From the NCBI GenBank assembly GCA_019279435.1, contig JAAALK010000289.1:89435023-89499022 (forward strand): DNA of 64,000 nucleotides, read 5' to 3'. The position numbers and the translations under genes are program-made. Positions within the stretch are counted from its first letter, which is position 1. Every line of letters starts with the position of its first letter. Below are positions 32,603-44,097 of the stretch, piece after piece. A model generated the notes under the pieces. It worked only from the letters and a program-made list of their open reading frames with translations. It was not told where the DNA came from and searched no databases. The DNA comes from Zizania palustris (Eukaryota; Streptophyta; Magnoliopsida; Poales; Poaceae).

Positions 32603-33737
32603 TTAAGTCTAGGGTTAATGATGCTGAATGTGAATCTTGCACTGTTGTCATGGGTGAGCTTGCTCAGTTGCATTCTGTGCATGCTCAATCTCTTTCTGAG
32701 TTTGAGACTACATAGAAGCAGCTTTTGATGGTTGATTCTAGTCCTCCTGATATAAATGAATGCATGAACTATTCATTATTACGTAAGAGCATTGATTTAC
32801 GTGATAAGCATGTTGAGGATTTAGAGGCTAGATTTGTGAGGGCCAGTAGTTCTAAGGATGTGCAACCTGTGTGTGACACTTGCATAACTCTTAAGAACCA
32901 GCTAGGCACTGTTAGAAAGCGAGTTGAACACCTCATGACTGAAAAAGAATACCTTCTTTTTGTTGTTAACAAATGCACTAAGGGAAAGGGTAGGATGGAC
33001 TTGCTCTTGGCCAAGACAAGGATGTGTGCTGATAGGGCAGGGTTAGCTCTAGGTTTGGGTTTTGAGAGGATTCCTTCAGACAGTAAGAACAAAACTGTTT
33101 TTACCTCACCCACTACCTTAGAGATAAAAAGAGCCCAGTTAGAGACTCCATCACCCAAAAAGTCTACCCAAACTCCAAAGAAAACCACTCCTCCCGCCAA
33201 GAAAATTCCTCCCAAGAAACCACTCAGCAGAAACCCAAGGAGCCTGTGAGGATATCTCCTATGACCCATGTGAGTTCCCCTAGGAGAGTGTTTCATTGTT
33301 CCTACTATCAGCGGGCAGGTCATCTGGTTGGGTTCTATTTTCGTCGCATCTAGGATGAGTGATGCTCTTAGGCAATGAGTTTTCAGAACATGCATTACCC
33401 ATCTCTAGGTATGCATGAGTCTGAGGTTTACTCATGTCCTCTTTTCGAGGCTACTCGTACTTTCCAGAGAGATTTCGCTCCTCGAGGTGTTCATCATGTT
33501 CTATATGGTGGTAGACCCCGTATGAGTAACTTTGTGCCTCGACAGGTTAGGAGACCTCATCATGCATTTGGGTCACAGCATGTAGGTAGACATCGCACTT
33601 TGCATCATTCTGATTTTCCTGTGTGTAGACAGTCTATTTTTACGAGGCCTACTACTCGTATAACATAGTGTTGGTTGCCTCGTCATGTTTTCACTCACCC
33701 CATCACTAAGAGATCGAGATTCTCTTATCATGTGTAG
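32598..33737 (+). pseudogene. gag C-terminal part of the decayed Sirevirus-like copia
   Basis: It resumes the gag frame after the insertion (LKSRVNDAECESC). It includes the hydrophilic segment (KGKGRMDLLLAKTRMCADRAG), the second knuckle in a damaged form (YYQRAGH, the first or second cysteine lost) and the Arg-rich tail. Stops: TAG at 32713-32715 and 33666-33668, both at positions where the intact copy has CAG (glutamine). The final TAG at 33735-33737 is the conserved gag/pol stop. Frame changes occur near 33240. Confidence 0.8.
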
Positions 33738-36700
33738 ACGCTAGACCGAGGCTTGGAGGGCACGTGGATCATGGACTCCGGTTGTTCACGCCATATGACC
33801 GGAGATGCAGCTTGGTTCTCCAGCCTCACCACAACCAAGCAAAAGGAACATATCACCTTTGACAACAATCGAAGGAGTAGAGTGAAAGGTAAAGGTGTGG
33901 TAAGAATTAATTCGAATTTCACTCTCAAAGATGTTGCTTTGGTTGAAAATTTGGGATATAATTTGCTTTCTGTATCTCAACTGCTTGATGAGGGCTTCGA
34001 TGTGTGATTCCATCGTGATACTTCGCTAGTAGTAAATTCTGATGGTGTTGTAGTTTGTAAGATCTTTAGAGCTGGAATAGTTTTTGGAGCTTTTTTTTCT
34101 GAGTCCTCTGGTTCTTCTCACTGTCTTGTTGTGCATTCGACTTCTGAGCTTTTGAAGTGGCATAGGAGACTAGGGCATATGATCTTTGAGTTGCTCGCTC
34201 GTCTGAGTGCCCTAGGTCTGATATGAGGATTGCCCAAACTCAAGTTTGAGAAGAATTTGGTTTGCGCTCCATGTCGACATGGAAAGATGATTGCCGCTTC
34301 ACACTCGCCAGTCACCATGGTGATGACTAAACAACCCGGAGAACTTCTCCATATGGACACTGTAGGTCCTTCTCGGGTTAGTTCTTTAGGTGGCAAGTGG
34401 TATGTGCTAGTCATAGTCGACGATTTCTCCCGCTACTCTTGGGTCTTCTTTCTAGCTAGCAAGGATGAAGTGTTTTCACACTTTTTGAGCTTGGCTTTGA
34501 GACTTTTCAGTGAACTCCCTTGTGCATTAAAATTCATTCGAAGTGATAATGGCACTGAGTTCAAGAACAATCTCTTTGTTGACTTTTACATGGAGCATGG
34601 CATAGAACATCAATTCTCTGCTCCACCGGTTCATCAACAGAACGATGTTATTGAGAGGAGGAACCGCACTTTGGTTGAGATGGCTAGGACGATGCTCGAT
34701 GAGCACAAGACTCCTAGGAAATTCTGGGCTGAGGCCATGAACACTGCTTGCTACATCTCAAACCGAATTTTCTTGCGCTCAATTTTGAACTTGACTTCTT
34801 ATGAATTGCGTTTTTGGAGACAGCCCAAAGTTACTCATCTTCGAGTTTTTTGTTGTCGATGCTTTATCCTAAAACGTGGAAATTTAGACAAATTTGAGTC
34901 GTGGTCTTCTGACAGGATCTTTTTGGGTAACACTACTCATGGTCACTCTTATCGTGTTTTTAATTTGGAGACTAACACTGTCATCGAGTCATGTAATTTG
35001 ACTTTTGATGAATCAACCCCCTCTGTTAGTTCTACTTTTGAACAGGAAAATGAACACGACATGGAGCAGACCATCTTCGAGGAAGAAGATTCCGGAGATT
35101 TTGAGGATGAACCCCTACTACCCTCGGCATCGACCCTCGAAGCCGACCCCGCTTCAATCACTTCGGCACAAGGTCCCGAAGCAACTACCTCGACATCGGT
35201 CATCTTGGACCACTCCAACACACAAGTTGAGGGGGAGAGTGCATCCCGCCGAGAGGATCCACACCATATTCAAAGGATGCATCCTCCCGAGCAGATCATT
35301 GTTGAGCTTGATCAAAGGGTAACATGTTCTCATGCTCATTTCATTGATTCCGCTTTTGTTCCTTCTTTTGAGCCCTTAGATGTTAGTCATGCACTTTCTG
35401 ATTCTAGTTGGATCAATGCCATGCATGAAGAACTTGAAAATTTTAAAAGAAACCAAGTCTGGACTTTAGTTGATCCTCCACCAAATGTTCATTTCATTGG
35501 AACAAAATGGATTTTCAAAAACAAACAAGGGGAGGATGGGACTGTAGTTAGAAACAAGGCTAGACTTGTAGCTCAGGGTTATTCTCAATTAGAAGGGATT
35601 GATTTTACTGAGACTTTTGCACCTGTTGCACGTCTAGAGGCCATTAGGATTTTGTTTGCCTTTGCGACATCTCAGGGATTCAAACTCTATCAAATGGATG
35701 TTAAAGTGCATTTCTTAATGGCTTCATAGGCGAAAATGTTTATGTAAAACAACCGCCTGGATTTGAAAACCCCAAATACCCGCATAAAGTCTTTAAACTT
35801 CATAAGTCTCTTTATGGACTCAAGCAGGCCCCTCGGGCTTGGTATGATATACTTAAGTCTTTTCTACTTCAGCGGGGGTATTTGATGGGATCAGTTGGCA
35901 AAACCCTTTTTACTCTCAAGCATGGCAAAGATTTACTGCTAGTTCAGATTTATGTGGATGATACCATCTTTGGTGGATTTTCTCATGCTTTGGTTGCTGA
36001 GTTTGCAGATGCCATGAGCAGGGAGTTTTAAATGTCCATGATGGGCGAACTCACATTTTTCCTTGGTTTGCAAAATCAAGCAAAGCAAACAAGGTACCTT
36101 CATTCACCAGACGAAGTACACCAAGGATCTGCTCAAGAAATTCGACACGGCTAATGTGAAGCCACTCGTTACTCCAATGGCTACATCTGTAGCATTAGAT
36201 CCTGGCGAAGATGGAGAAGTCGTAGATCAGAAGGAGTTCCAAAGCATGATCGACTCCCTCCTCTACTTGACTGCTATGAGGCTGGACATACACTTCGTAG
36301 TATGTCTGTGCGCTGATTTTCAGGCTTAGCCACGTGCTTCGCACCGCCAAGCGGTAAAGCATATTCTCAAGTATCTCAAGCATACCCTCGAGTTTGGCAT
36401 TTGGTATTCTGCGTCTTCCTCTTTGTGTCTTCGAGGTTATTTCGATGCGGATTTTGCTGGGTGTAGGATTGATAGGAAAAGTACCTTTAATACTTGTCAT
36501 TTTCTGGGTACTTCGCTGGTTTGCTGGTCCTCCCGCAAATAGTCTAGTGTTGCACAATTGATGACTGAGGCTGAATATGTTGCTACAGCTAGCTGTTGCT
36601 CTCAGATTTTGTGGATGGTTTCCACTTTGCGGGATTTTGGGTTAGATTATAAGAGTGTTCCACTTTTCTGTGATAACACTAGCGCTATTTTTATTGCAAA

Positions 36701-36906
36701 CAACCCAGTTCAGCATTCCAGAACCAAACATATTGACGTGCGATATCATTTTTCTCAGAGATCACAATGAGAAGGGTGATATTGAACTTCAATATATTGA
36801 TACCCAACACCAGCTAGCCGATATCTTCACAAAACTCCTCGATGCTTCGCATTTCACCTACTTGCGTGGGGAACTTGGTGTTTGTCACCCTTACGATATT
36901 CTGTGA
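33738..36906 (+). pseudogene. pol of the decayed Sirevirus-like copia
   Basis: It encodes protease (WIMDSGCSRHMTGD), integrase (IRSDNGTEFKN), RT (VDPPPNVHFIGTKW, IYVDDTIFGG) and RNase H (ILWMVSTLRDFGLDYKS), in the order of the intact copy. At least five stops (TGA 34005, TGA 34224, TAA near 36029, TAG near 36328, TAG 36540) and three frameshifts (near 35705, 36075 and 36765) disable it. The two TGA stops replace arginine codons of the intact copy. Confidence 0.85.
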
Positions 36907-38036
36907 GGGAGAGCACATTTTCAATAATATGCATATGCTTCTTGTGTGTGAAATTGCATTTACATGTTTTGCACTGATATGCCTTGTTTTAATTTACGTA
37001 ATCATGATAGCTCAGCTCTATTTAACATGTTTGATTCATTTTGCGCATGATTTTCTTTTTCAAAATCAAATCATGATCATTGCTTAGTCTTGAATCTAGC
37101 TTGTTTAGGCAAGACTATTTTAGCTATCTTTATCCGCTTGGTAGCAAGAATCCTTTTCTCTGGATGCAACAATTACAACTTGAAAAATCATATTGCTTAC
37201 TCATGGATATTATTCAAGTGCTAAACAATTTGTTCACTTATCAAAAATCCAAAATTCATGATTTGAATGCTAAAAGTGAAAAGATCCAGGTGGGTTTGTT
37301 TGTCGCACTACTTTATTCTAGACTGCTTACCATTGCACTTTGGTATGAACTGGGATAATTTAGTTTATGCCAAAATCAATGCCTTAACCTTCTGATGGCT
37401 TTCTTGCCTAGGCTTGGCTTTATTCGAAAGTATAAGGTAGACAAACAAATAACCCCTGGCATTATAAAAAAAATAGCAAGTATAAATCCATTGTAAATCA
37501 AGTTTGCTTTCAAAACTCCATTTGAACTAGACTTGTATGTCTGGAGTAGAAAATGACTAGCTTTGCGCAACCTTTGCCTTTACTTGTCTAGTTAACTTGA
37601 TTGAGTGGTGATGCTTTTTATTTAAAAATGATGAAATGACATGTTGTCATCATGCTTTTAGATCATGTTAAAATGAGCTGAGAACATGAAAACTGAGATT
37701 ATGTTTGGCATATTTTTGCTTTATATGTCTTTGCACTTCTACCCATTCCTAAGCTTTGCATCTGTTAATTGCTCCTTGATGCTTGCATTGCCAAAGGGGG
37801 AGAAATCCTTGCGTTCTCTACAGTAAGGGGGAAAAATAACTCAGGGGGAGTTTTTATTGTGCAAAGGGAAAGATGTGTCAAAGGGGCTTTTATTCTTTTG
37901 AAAAGGGGGAGAGATTCTTTTGTCAAGTGACATGATTTGGTTCTTTTTTGAGTTTTTATGGTCACTTGTGTGCTGAAATTTTTCAAATTTTCTTGAACTT
38001 AAATTTGGTTGTTAATTCACTCATCAAGGGGGAGAT
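36907..38036 (+). other. 3' tail of the decayed copia with polypurine tracts
   Basis: No coding region. Purine blocks AAAGGGGGAGA (37795), AAGGGGGAAA (37828), CAGGGGGAG (37845), AAAAGGGGGAGA (37903) and AAGGGGGAGAT (38027, touching the LTR) are visible. This matches the repeated tracts in the complete element's tail. Confidence 0.7.
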
Positions 38037-38407
38037 TGAGAAACCAAGGGTTGGTCTCGGAGTCTATGATGAGTGATTGATAGATTTTTCCTTCTAGATT
38101 CGAAAGGGTTCGGTGGGTTTGGTTGATGTGGCTGTTGCAGCGGAGTGTGACTGTCGGATGGGTCCGACAGTACACGATGATTTGGTTTTACCGAAGGGTT
38201 CGGTATTTTGGGTGGTACACCAATATTTTGGGTTCAGTACAACCAAGTCATCGTGTACTGTTGGACCCCTCCGATAGTCACACTCTGCTGCAACAGCCGC
38301 AGCAACCAAACCCACTGAACCCTTTCGGAGGGACCCCTTCAAATCCAGAAGGAAAAACCTGTCAATCACTCATCACAGACTCCGAAACCAACCCTTGGTT
38401 TCTTAGA
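38037..38407. repeat. Inverted repeat made of two LTR starts (fold-back)
   Basis: From 38037 the LTR start runs on + (TGAGAAACCAAGGGTTGG) for roughly 180 bp. Then the same LTR start runs on the minus strand back to 38407 (ending CCAACCCTTGGTTTCTTA). The arms are diverged but clearly complementary (CAGTACACGATGA near 38170 versus TCATCGTGTACTG near 38250), with only a short loop near 38205-38225. Confidence 0.8.
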
Positions 38408-39429
38408 GGATTTTTTTGGTCGTTTTCAATCACGATCAACAAGCTTCGAGCAAACAAAGATGATATTGATAGGCTTGTCTCAAACAATGAACAGGTGCTC
38501 AAGGTTCTTCATACCTTGGACCGTAAGGACTAGGAGATCATGGTATCCTCTATTATTGAGTGCACCTCTTATGATACCTTAATAGTTGCAAAGCTTTTCA
38601 GTAAGCTCAACGCTTCAAAGGTTGACATCTAGTTGAGATCAAATCTCACTAGCTCTAGTTCCAAAACCCTGGTTCTTGCGACTACTGCTGATGTTTCTTC
38701 TCTGAGCTATGCTTTATCCTCCTTGATGATTATCACTAAGGATCAACTTGATCAGTTAGGAGATGATGACCTGTGTTTGTTCAATAATAGGGTTCGTCGT
38801 GTTTACGATAGGAGAATGTTCAAACAACATGGCACAAAACCTGGTTGCTTTGAGTGTGGTGATCTAGGTCACTTCTTCGCCAACTTCCCCAAGTAGAACG
38901 ACTACAAGAAGGGCATCAGTGGTGGTTCCTACGACTCCAACAAGCACAATAGCTCTAACCAAAACACCTTCACCAAGGCAAGCCCAAGACAAATTTCTTT
39001 CGAAAGGCTCTAGAGGACTACCAGCGTGAGAACTGAAGGCGAGACAAGGCTTTCTTTGTCGAGATGGAGAAAAAATATGCCAAGTGATCATCCTCTTCTT
39101 CCTCTTCATCCATCTCAAGTGATGAGGAGATCGTGATCAAGAAAGGGAAGGAGAAGGACATGGATGATCCTGCTGGCATCTACTTCATGGCCTTCGGGGA
39201 TAAGCCAACGACTCGCTCTCAGCGCATCCGAAGATCCCTCAATAACTTCTGCACAATGGCTCTTAAGGATAAAGATGATAAGATCTACTCCAACAACTCT
39301 GACGATGATGAAAATATATATTCATATGAGCGTGAAGTTTGTGAGTTTCTTGAAGAAAACAGTCATGAGTTGATGTATTGGGAGAAGCTGCTTAGAAACG
39401 CCAAGAAGAGGTGAGATGAGATTACTAGT
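38408..39429 (+). pseudogene. gag fragment of a second Sirevirus-like family
   Basis: It matches the gag at 41345-44095 from GRFQSII-like residues onward. It includes LGDDDLCLFNNRV, the knuckle CFECGDLGHFFANF (last cysteine lost to F), a Ser/Asp-rich part and the EFLEENSHELMYWEKLLR region. Stops at 38531-38533 (TAG for the TGG of the other copy), 38630-38632 (TAG for CAG) and about 38895. It ends where the LTR of the next copy begins (39430), so the younger copy is inserted in it. The LTR and 5' part of this older copy are not visible. Confidence 0.75.
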
Positions 39430-41279
39430 TGAGGAGCCATGCTGAATAGCGTGGGCCTCATGGCTCCAGATGTGATGAGTCATTGTCAACGATAGTCAAA
39501 GAGGACAGAAGAAGAAGAGATCTGCTGTTTCATGGGCCGCGTGTGACTCAGTTACACGAGCAGCGAGCGACTGTCGGGCAGAGGAGGCTGCGAAGTCGGG
39601 CTGGCCCAATCCGGGTACATGGGCCAGAAGCAGTAGAAGACCCGCTGGGCTGTTAACCAAGATTGACTTAGGTACACGGGCGGTGAGCGATTGCCGGGCT
39701 GAGAGAGTTGCGGAGTCGGGCGGGCCCAATCCAGGTACCTGGTGCAAAGCCGGTGGAGGCTTTGTCAGTTTCGGTGCAAAACTGACGACCGTCGATCTTG
39801 TATCTGACTGTCCAGAAGAGAAGCCGTAGTCGCTACGAAAGCTTAGCTTCCGGATAAGTCATCTGTAACTCTAGGCCCACAATCAGTCAGTCGTGTTTGT
39901 AAAAATACCTAAGGGCAGTAGAGTCTTTTCCTTTATTCTTGCGTCTGTAAAAACCTTAAGGGGCAGGTGGAATGTTCCTAGTGTTGGGAGCCTATAAATA
40001 GGACCCCAATCCCTAGGGTTTGGACTACCCTTTTGGCTGAAATCAATTCTATTCCTTTGGGTCACTTTTTGTCTCTTTGTCTCTCTCCTCTCCTGTTCTT
40101 GCTTGCGCCGCCAGGGAGTTCTTGCCCCTGTTTTTGTTGCCTTGCATTTATTATTGCAGAGAAGGTTCTATTCCCAAATCGTGTGCAGCAACTGCAGAGT
40201 TTTAATGGCTTCATTACATTAGCACAACTAGTTCTTGCTGTTGCAAGTAGTACTGCTATACTGTAGCTACAGTACTCTGTGCCAGCTTTTTACTTTCTAC
40301 TGTGCAGCTTTTTGATCGAAGTTGACAGGCTCTAGAAACTTTTCTGGCTGTTTTCTGGTGAAGCCATCCTCTCCGTTCGAAGCCCCTCAGCTCCGTGAGG
40401 CAGGCTTCGATCTGACATACTCGAAGGCTTCATTCGAACTTCGAACCTTGCTTTGTGTGTGCGAAGGTGCTCTGCCTCTAGCTGTTCGAAGTCCACACTT
40501 TGATAGGTTTCGGAGTTGTCTTCGAAGCTTGTCGTTTTGCTAGGCTTCGCTTTGGTTTCTTTGCTGCGTGTCAGCCTTCGCTTCTCTTTTCGAAGCTTGC
40601 TCTTTTCGAAGGTAGAGTATAGCCTTCGTTTTGGTCTCTATCGTGTGACAGGCTTCGCTTCTTTGTTCGAAGGTTGTTCGTTTGTGTTGCGTTCAAAGTT
40701 TTCTGTTCGAAGGTCTAACTTCGAAGCACTTGGTTCAGAGCTGCGTTCGAAGCTGTGTTCGAAGCCTTGCCTTCGAAGTACATACTTCAAAGCAGGCTCC
40801 GACTTTGTCTACTTCGCTTCGAAGCATACTTCGTCATCTACCACTTCGAACTAGGCTAGATCGAAACACCTTCGGCATTTACAACTGCCTTCGGCAGACC
40901 TCGCAACCGACCTCCGAAGCAGGCTTCGACAATCTTCTCCGAAGCAAACCCCGACAGGCGAAGCAGGCTTCGCCGAGTTCCGAACAGGAGACAAACCTGA
41001 ACAGTAACTTCTCATCTCACTTGACATATACTTAGATAATTTCGTTGAGTAGTTTAGGCCTGCCATATTTTGTTTATCTGCCTAGTTGCACTACTTTGGT
41101 AGCTCTCTGTTTAACATTAGTTGATTCTAGGCTAGATACCTTTAGACTTAGGCTATCTGTTCATTTTCTGTTGCGTAGTCTTTTTGAGGTGCGTTGGGTG
41201 TTGGGAACAGGCCACATATTCGAAAGAATTTTTAAGGCGCCCATTCACCCCCCCTCTGGTCGCTACATTCGGTCCTACA
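39430..41279 (+). repeat. 5' LTR of the second Sirevirus-like family (1850 bp)
   Basis: Starts TGAGGAGCCATGC and ends GGTCCTACA, two bases before TGGTATCAGAGC. TATA box TATAAATA at 39993-40000. Its first 40 bases hold a perfect 9-bp inverted repeat, GGAGCCATG/CATGGCTCC (39433-39441 and 39459-39467). The second half is dense in TTCGAA words (40370-40990). Confidence 0.88.
39993..40000 (+). promoter_or_regulatory. TATA box in copia LTR
   Basis: CCTATAAATAGGACC. The equivalent in the LTR at 58402-60314 is TTATAAATAGGG near 58968. Confidence 0.6.
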
Positions 41280-41281
41280 AG

Positions 41282-41293
41282 TGGTATCAGAGC
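41282..41293 (+). other. Primer-binding site, initiator-Met tRNA
   Basis: TGGTATCAGAGC follows the LTR end after two bases. Confidence 0.9.
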
Positions 41294-41344
41294 GAGGTTA
41301 GGGTTTTTCCATACCTTAACCGGTTCTAAACCCCAGTAGTGACC

Positions 41345-44095
41345 ATGACTTCTCCTGGCAAGGTCCCGTCCTTGGAAGCCCATGGCTATAACTATTGGAA
41401 GACTCGCATGCGAGCCTATCTTATGAGCCAGGGTTTGGACATTTGGGATATTTGTGTTCACACCACGTTTGTCATATTGCCAGTTACTGAGCAGGGTACT
41501 GCTGGTATCATTGCTCAGCATCTGAGCAATAGTAAGGCTGTGAACATTCTGTTTTCTGGTTTAGGTCCCACTGAGTTTGAGCGTGTGAGTCATCTCTCCA
41601 CTGCGAGAGAGATCTGGGCTACCCTCAAGGCACACCATGAGGGAACAACACAGGTCAAGGCTCGGCTCTATCAGACCTACCGGCGTGAATATGAGAATTT
41701 CACACAGAAGCCGGGTGAATCTGTTGAGGCTTTGTTTGGTCGTTTTCAGTCGATCATAGACAAGCTTCGGGACAATAAGGCTGAGGGTGCTCAGTTAGTC
41801 TCAGATCATGAGCAGGCGCTCAAGATTCTCCATACCTTGGACCCAAAGATCTGGGAGATCAAGGTATCCTCTATCGTTGAGAGCACTTCTTACGATACCT
41901 TGACCATTTCTGAGTTGTTTAGCAAGCTGAAGGCCACTGAGGTAGATATCCAGCTGAGATCAAATCTCACTGGTTCTGGATCAAAATCCCTGGCCCTTGC
42001 TACACCTTCTGTTGATCCCTCTTCTGTGAGTTGTGCTGGGTTCTCTTTGATGTCTATCACTGAGGACCAGCTAGAGTTATTGGGAGATGATGATTTGTGT
42101 CTTTTTAACAACCGGGTGTGTCGTGTCCATGATAAGAGAATGTTCAAAAGACACGGCACAAAATCCGGATGCTTTGAGTGTGGTGATCCAGGACACTTCA
42201 TCGCCGACTGCCCCAAGCGCAATGGATACAAGAAGGGTACCGGTGGCAGCTTCCATGACTCCGGCAAGCACGAGAGCTCATCCTTCAACAAGGGCAAGCT
42301 GAAGACTCGTTTCTTCAAGAAGGCTCTGAAGGACTTCCGGCGAGAGAACAAGAAGCGCGACAAGGCCTTCTTCGCCGAGATGGAGAAAAGCTACTCCAAG
42401 CGGTCCACGTCTTCTTCCTCTTCATCGAGCTCAAGCGATGAGGAGATCGCCATCAGGAAGGGGAAGGACAAGGACGATCCGGCGGGCCTCTGCTTCATGC
42501 CCTTCGGAGACAAGCCGAAGAGCCACTCACACCAGCGCCGAAGATCCCGCAAGAGCTTCTGTTCAATGGCTCTTGGGGATAGGGAATAAAAGAGCTCCTC
42601 CGACGACTCCGACGACGATGACAACAAGGTATCATCTTACGAGCGCGAAATCGTTGATTTACTTGAGAGCAATCGTCAGGAGTTGAAATATCGGGAAAAA
42701 CTGCTTAGGGGGGCTAAGAAGAGGATAGATGAGTTAGAGAGTGAGCTTGCCGTGGCCAACGGCAGAATTGAGAGTCTAACTTCTTCCCAATGCTTGGGTG
42801 ATAGCAGTGAGTGCCCGAAGTGTGAGGTGCTCCTGTGTGACCTGTCGACTCTGAAGTCCAGGTACACAGAAAGGGTTGATGAGAGGGACGCTTTGGCCAC
42901 TGAGCTTGAAAGCACTCAGCTGGAGCTGAAAGATGCTCAAGCCACTGCCGTTGCACCCTGTGTTGATTGCCCATCTCATCTAGCTATCTTAGCTGAGCTG
43001 AAATCCAAGGGCGATGAACAGTTGGGTGATTTGGAGAGGTTGAGAGCTGAGCTTGCGCAGACTAGGCTAGAGCTTGAGACATTGTCAGTTCCACCCACTG
43101 TCTGTGAGAACTGCCTGTCTCTTAGAATGGAATTGATTAAGCTAAAAGCCGAGAAGTCTGTCCAAGTAGAGAGTGAGTGTAAGACCTGCTTGTCTCAGGT
43201 GGAGGTTCTAGCTTCCTTGAGAGAGGAGCTAGCAGATTCTCAGAATGAGAACTTTTACCTCCGTTCTATCCTAAGTTGGATCAGTGCCAGAGAGCCACAG
43301 CTTGGCATGATGATCCAGTAGTTCAAGAGGCAGGATGGGTTTGGGGTAGGTTACACCTACACCAAGGCTGACTTTGAGAGTGCCATTAGCCGGGCAGTGG
43401 AGTGGAGCAAAATGACCCCAGAGCAGAGGTATCCCAAGACTCACTCCACTGAGACCTCCCAGGCTTGTCAGCCCAAGGATGGGGTGATTCATGAACCACC
43501 CAAAGCTCCACCCAAGAAGCCTATCTGGGTTCCTAAGCCCAAACACCTCCACTCTTCTCTAGACTCTCTTCCTGGACCCTCTCAACCCAAGAAGACCACA
43601 CCAAACACTACCAAGCCCAAACACCCCAAGCCTCAACAACATCCCAAGAAGCCCACCTATCATTGTGAGTACTGTCAGAGAGACGGGCATCTTGCGGAAT
43701 TCTGCTTCAGGAGGAAGCGGGTTGAGAGAGCAGAGAGGGCTCGTAGTGATCAGGAGCAGTTCTACCAGCAGGGTGGTAGACTGCGTGTTCCTCGGCGCGG
43801 GGAGAGGCTGGAGGCCAGGCCGCGTCGTGTAGGTGGTGGTAGAGGAGACAGCTTTCTCGCCCGTGCTCCAGTTGGTGGTGTTCGTTCCGGCAGAATTCCA
43901 GGTCGTGTTGGCTACGGTCCTGGACCTCGTGGCCGCAGGGTTAGGCAGAACCGAGGACCGCGCTTTGAGTCGCGTTTTGGTCCAAACTCCTTTGATGGTT
44001 TTCGCTTTCCATCTTTTGAGCAGATGGCTCGACACTGGTTTAGCTCTTTTGCTAAACCTGATGCCGGACCATTTGCTCCCACTTACAGCCACTGA
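41345..44095 (+). pseudogene. gag of RT-less Sirevirus-like copia, two in-frame stops
   Basis: One frame runs from ATG 41345 (MTSPGKVPSLEAHGYNYWK) for about 916 codons, broken only by TAA at 42587-42589 and TAG at 43319-43321. It has a capsid-like part (EREIW-type helices, KILHTLDPKIWEIKVSS), the first knuckle CFECGDPGHFIADC, a Ser-rich/Asp-rich linker and a long coiled-coil-like middle (LESELAVANGRIES, ERLRAELAQTRLELE) with CxxC pairs. It ends with a proline-rich part, a second knuckle (CEYCQRDGHLAEFC) and an Arg/Gly-rich tail. With only two stops it is a recent loss. Confidence 0.85.
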
Positions 44096-44097
44096 TT

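Larger units (their letters stand above)
28692..38407 (+). mobile_element. Decayed Sirevirus-like copia, + strand, with inverted LTR remnants
   Basis: A + internal region (gag 28756-33737, pol 33738-36906, tail 36907-38036, LTR start at 38037) belongs to the same family as the complete element at 16703-27525. The outer pieces are LTR sequence in the opposite orientation: 28692-28754 matches the LTR's terminal part and 38220-38407 matches its first part, both reversed. No normal 5' LTR is present. The bases outside (AAGGT before, GAGGA after) do not match. It is interrupted by the element at 29177-32597. Confidence 0.75.

Noticed and set aside
28687..38412. Target duplication around the decayed copia
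   Set aside because: AAGGT on the left and GAGGA on the right do not match, so no simple insertion boundary is claimed.
43559..44092. Minus-strand frame opposite the gag tail
   Set aside because: The + strand gag with its second zinc knuckle explains the sequence. The opposite frame has no recognisable domain.
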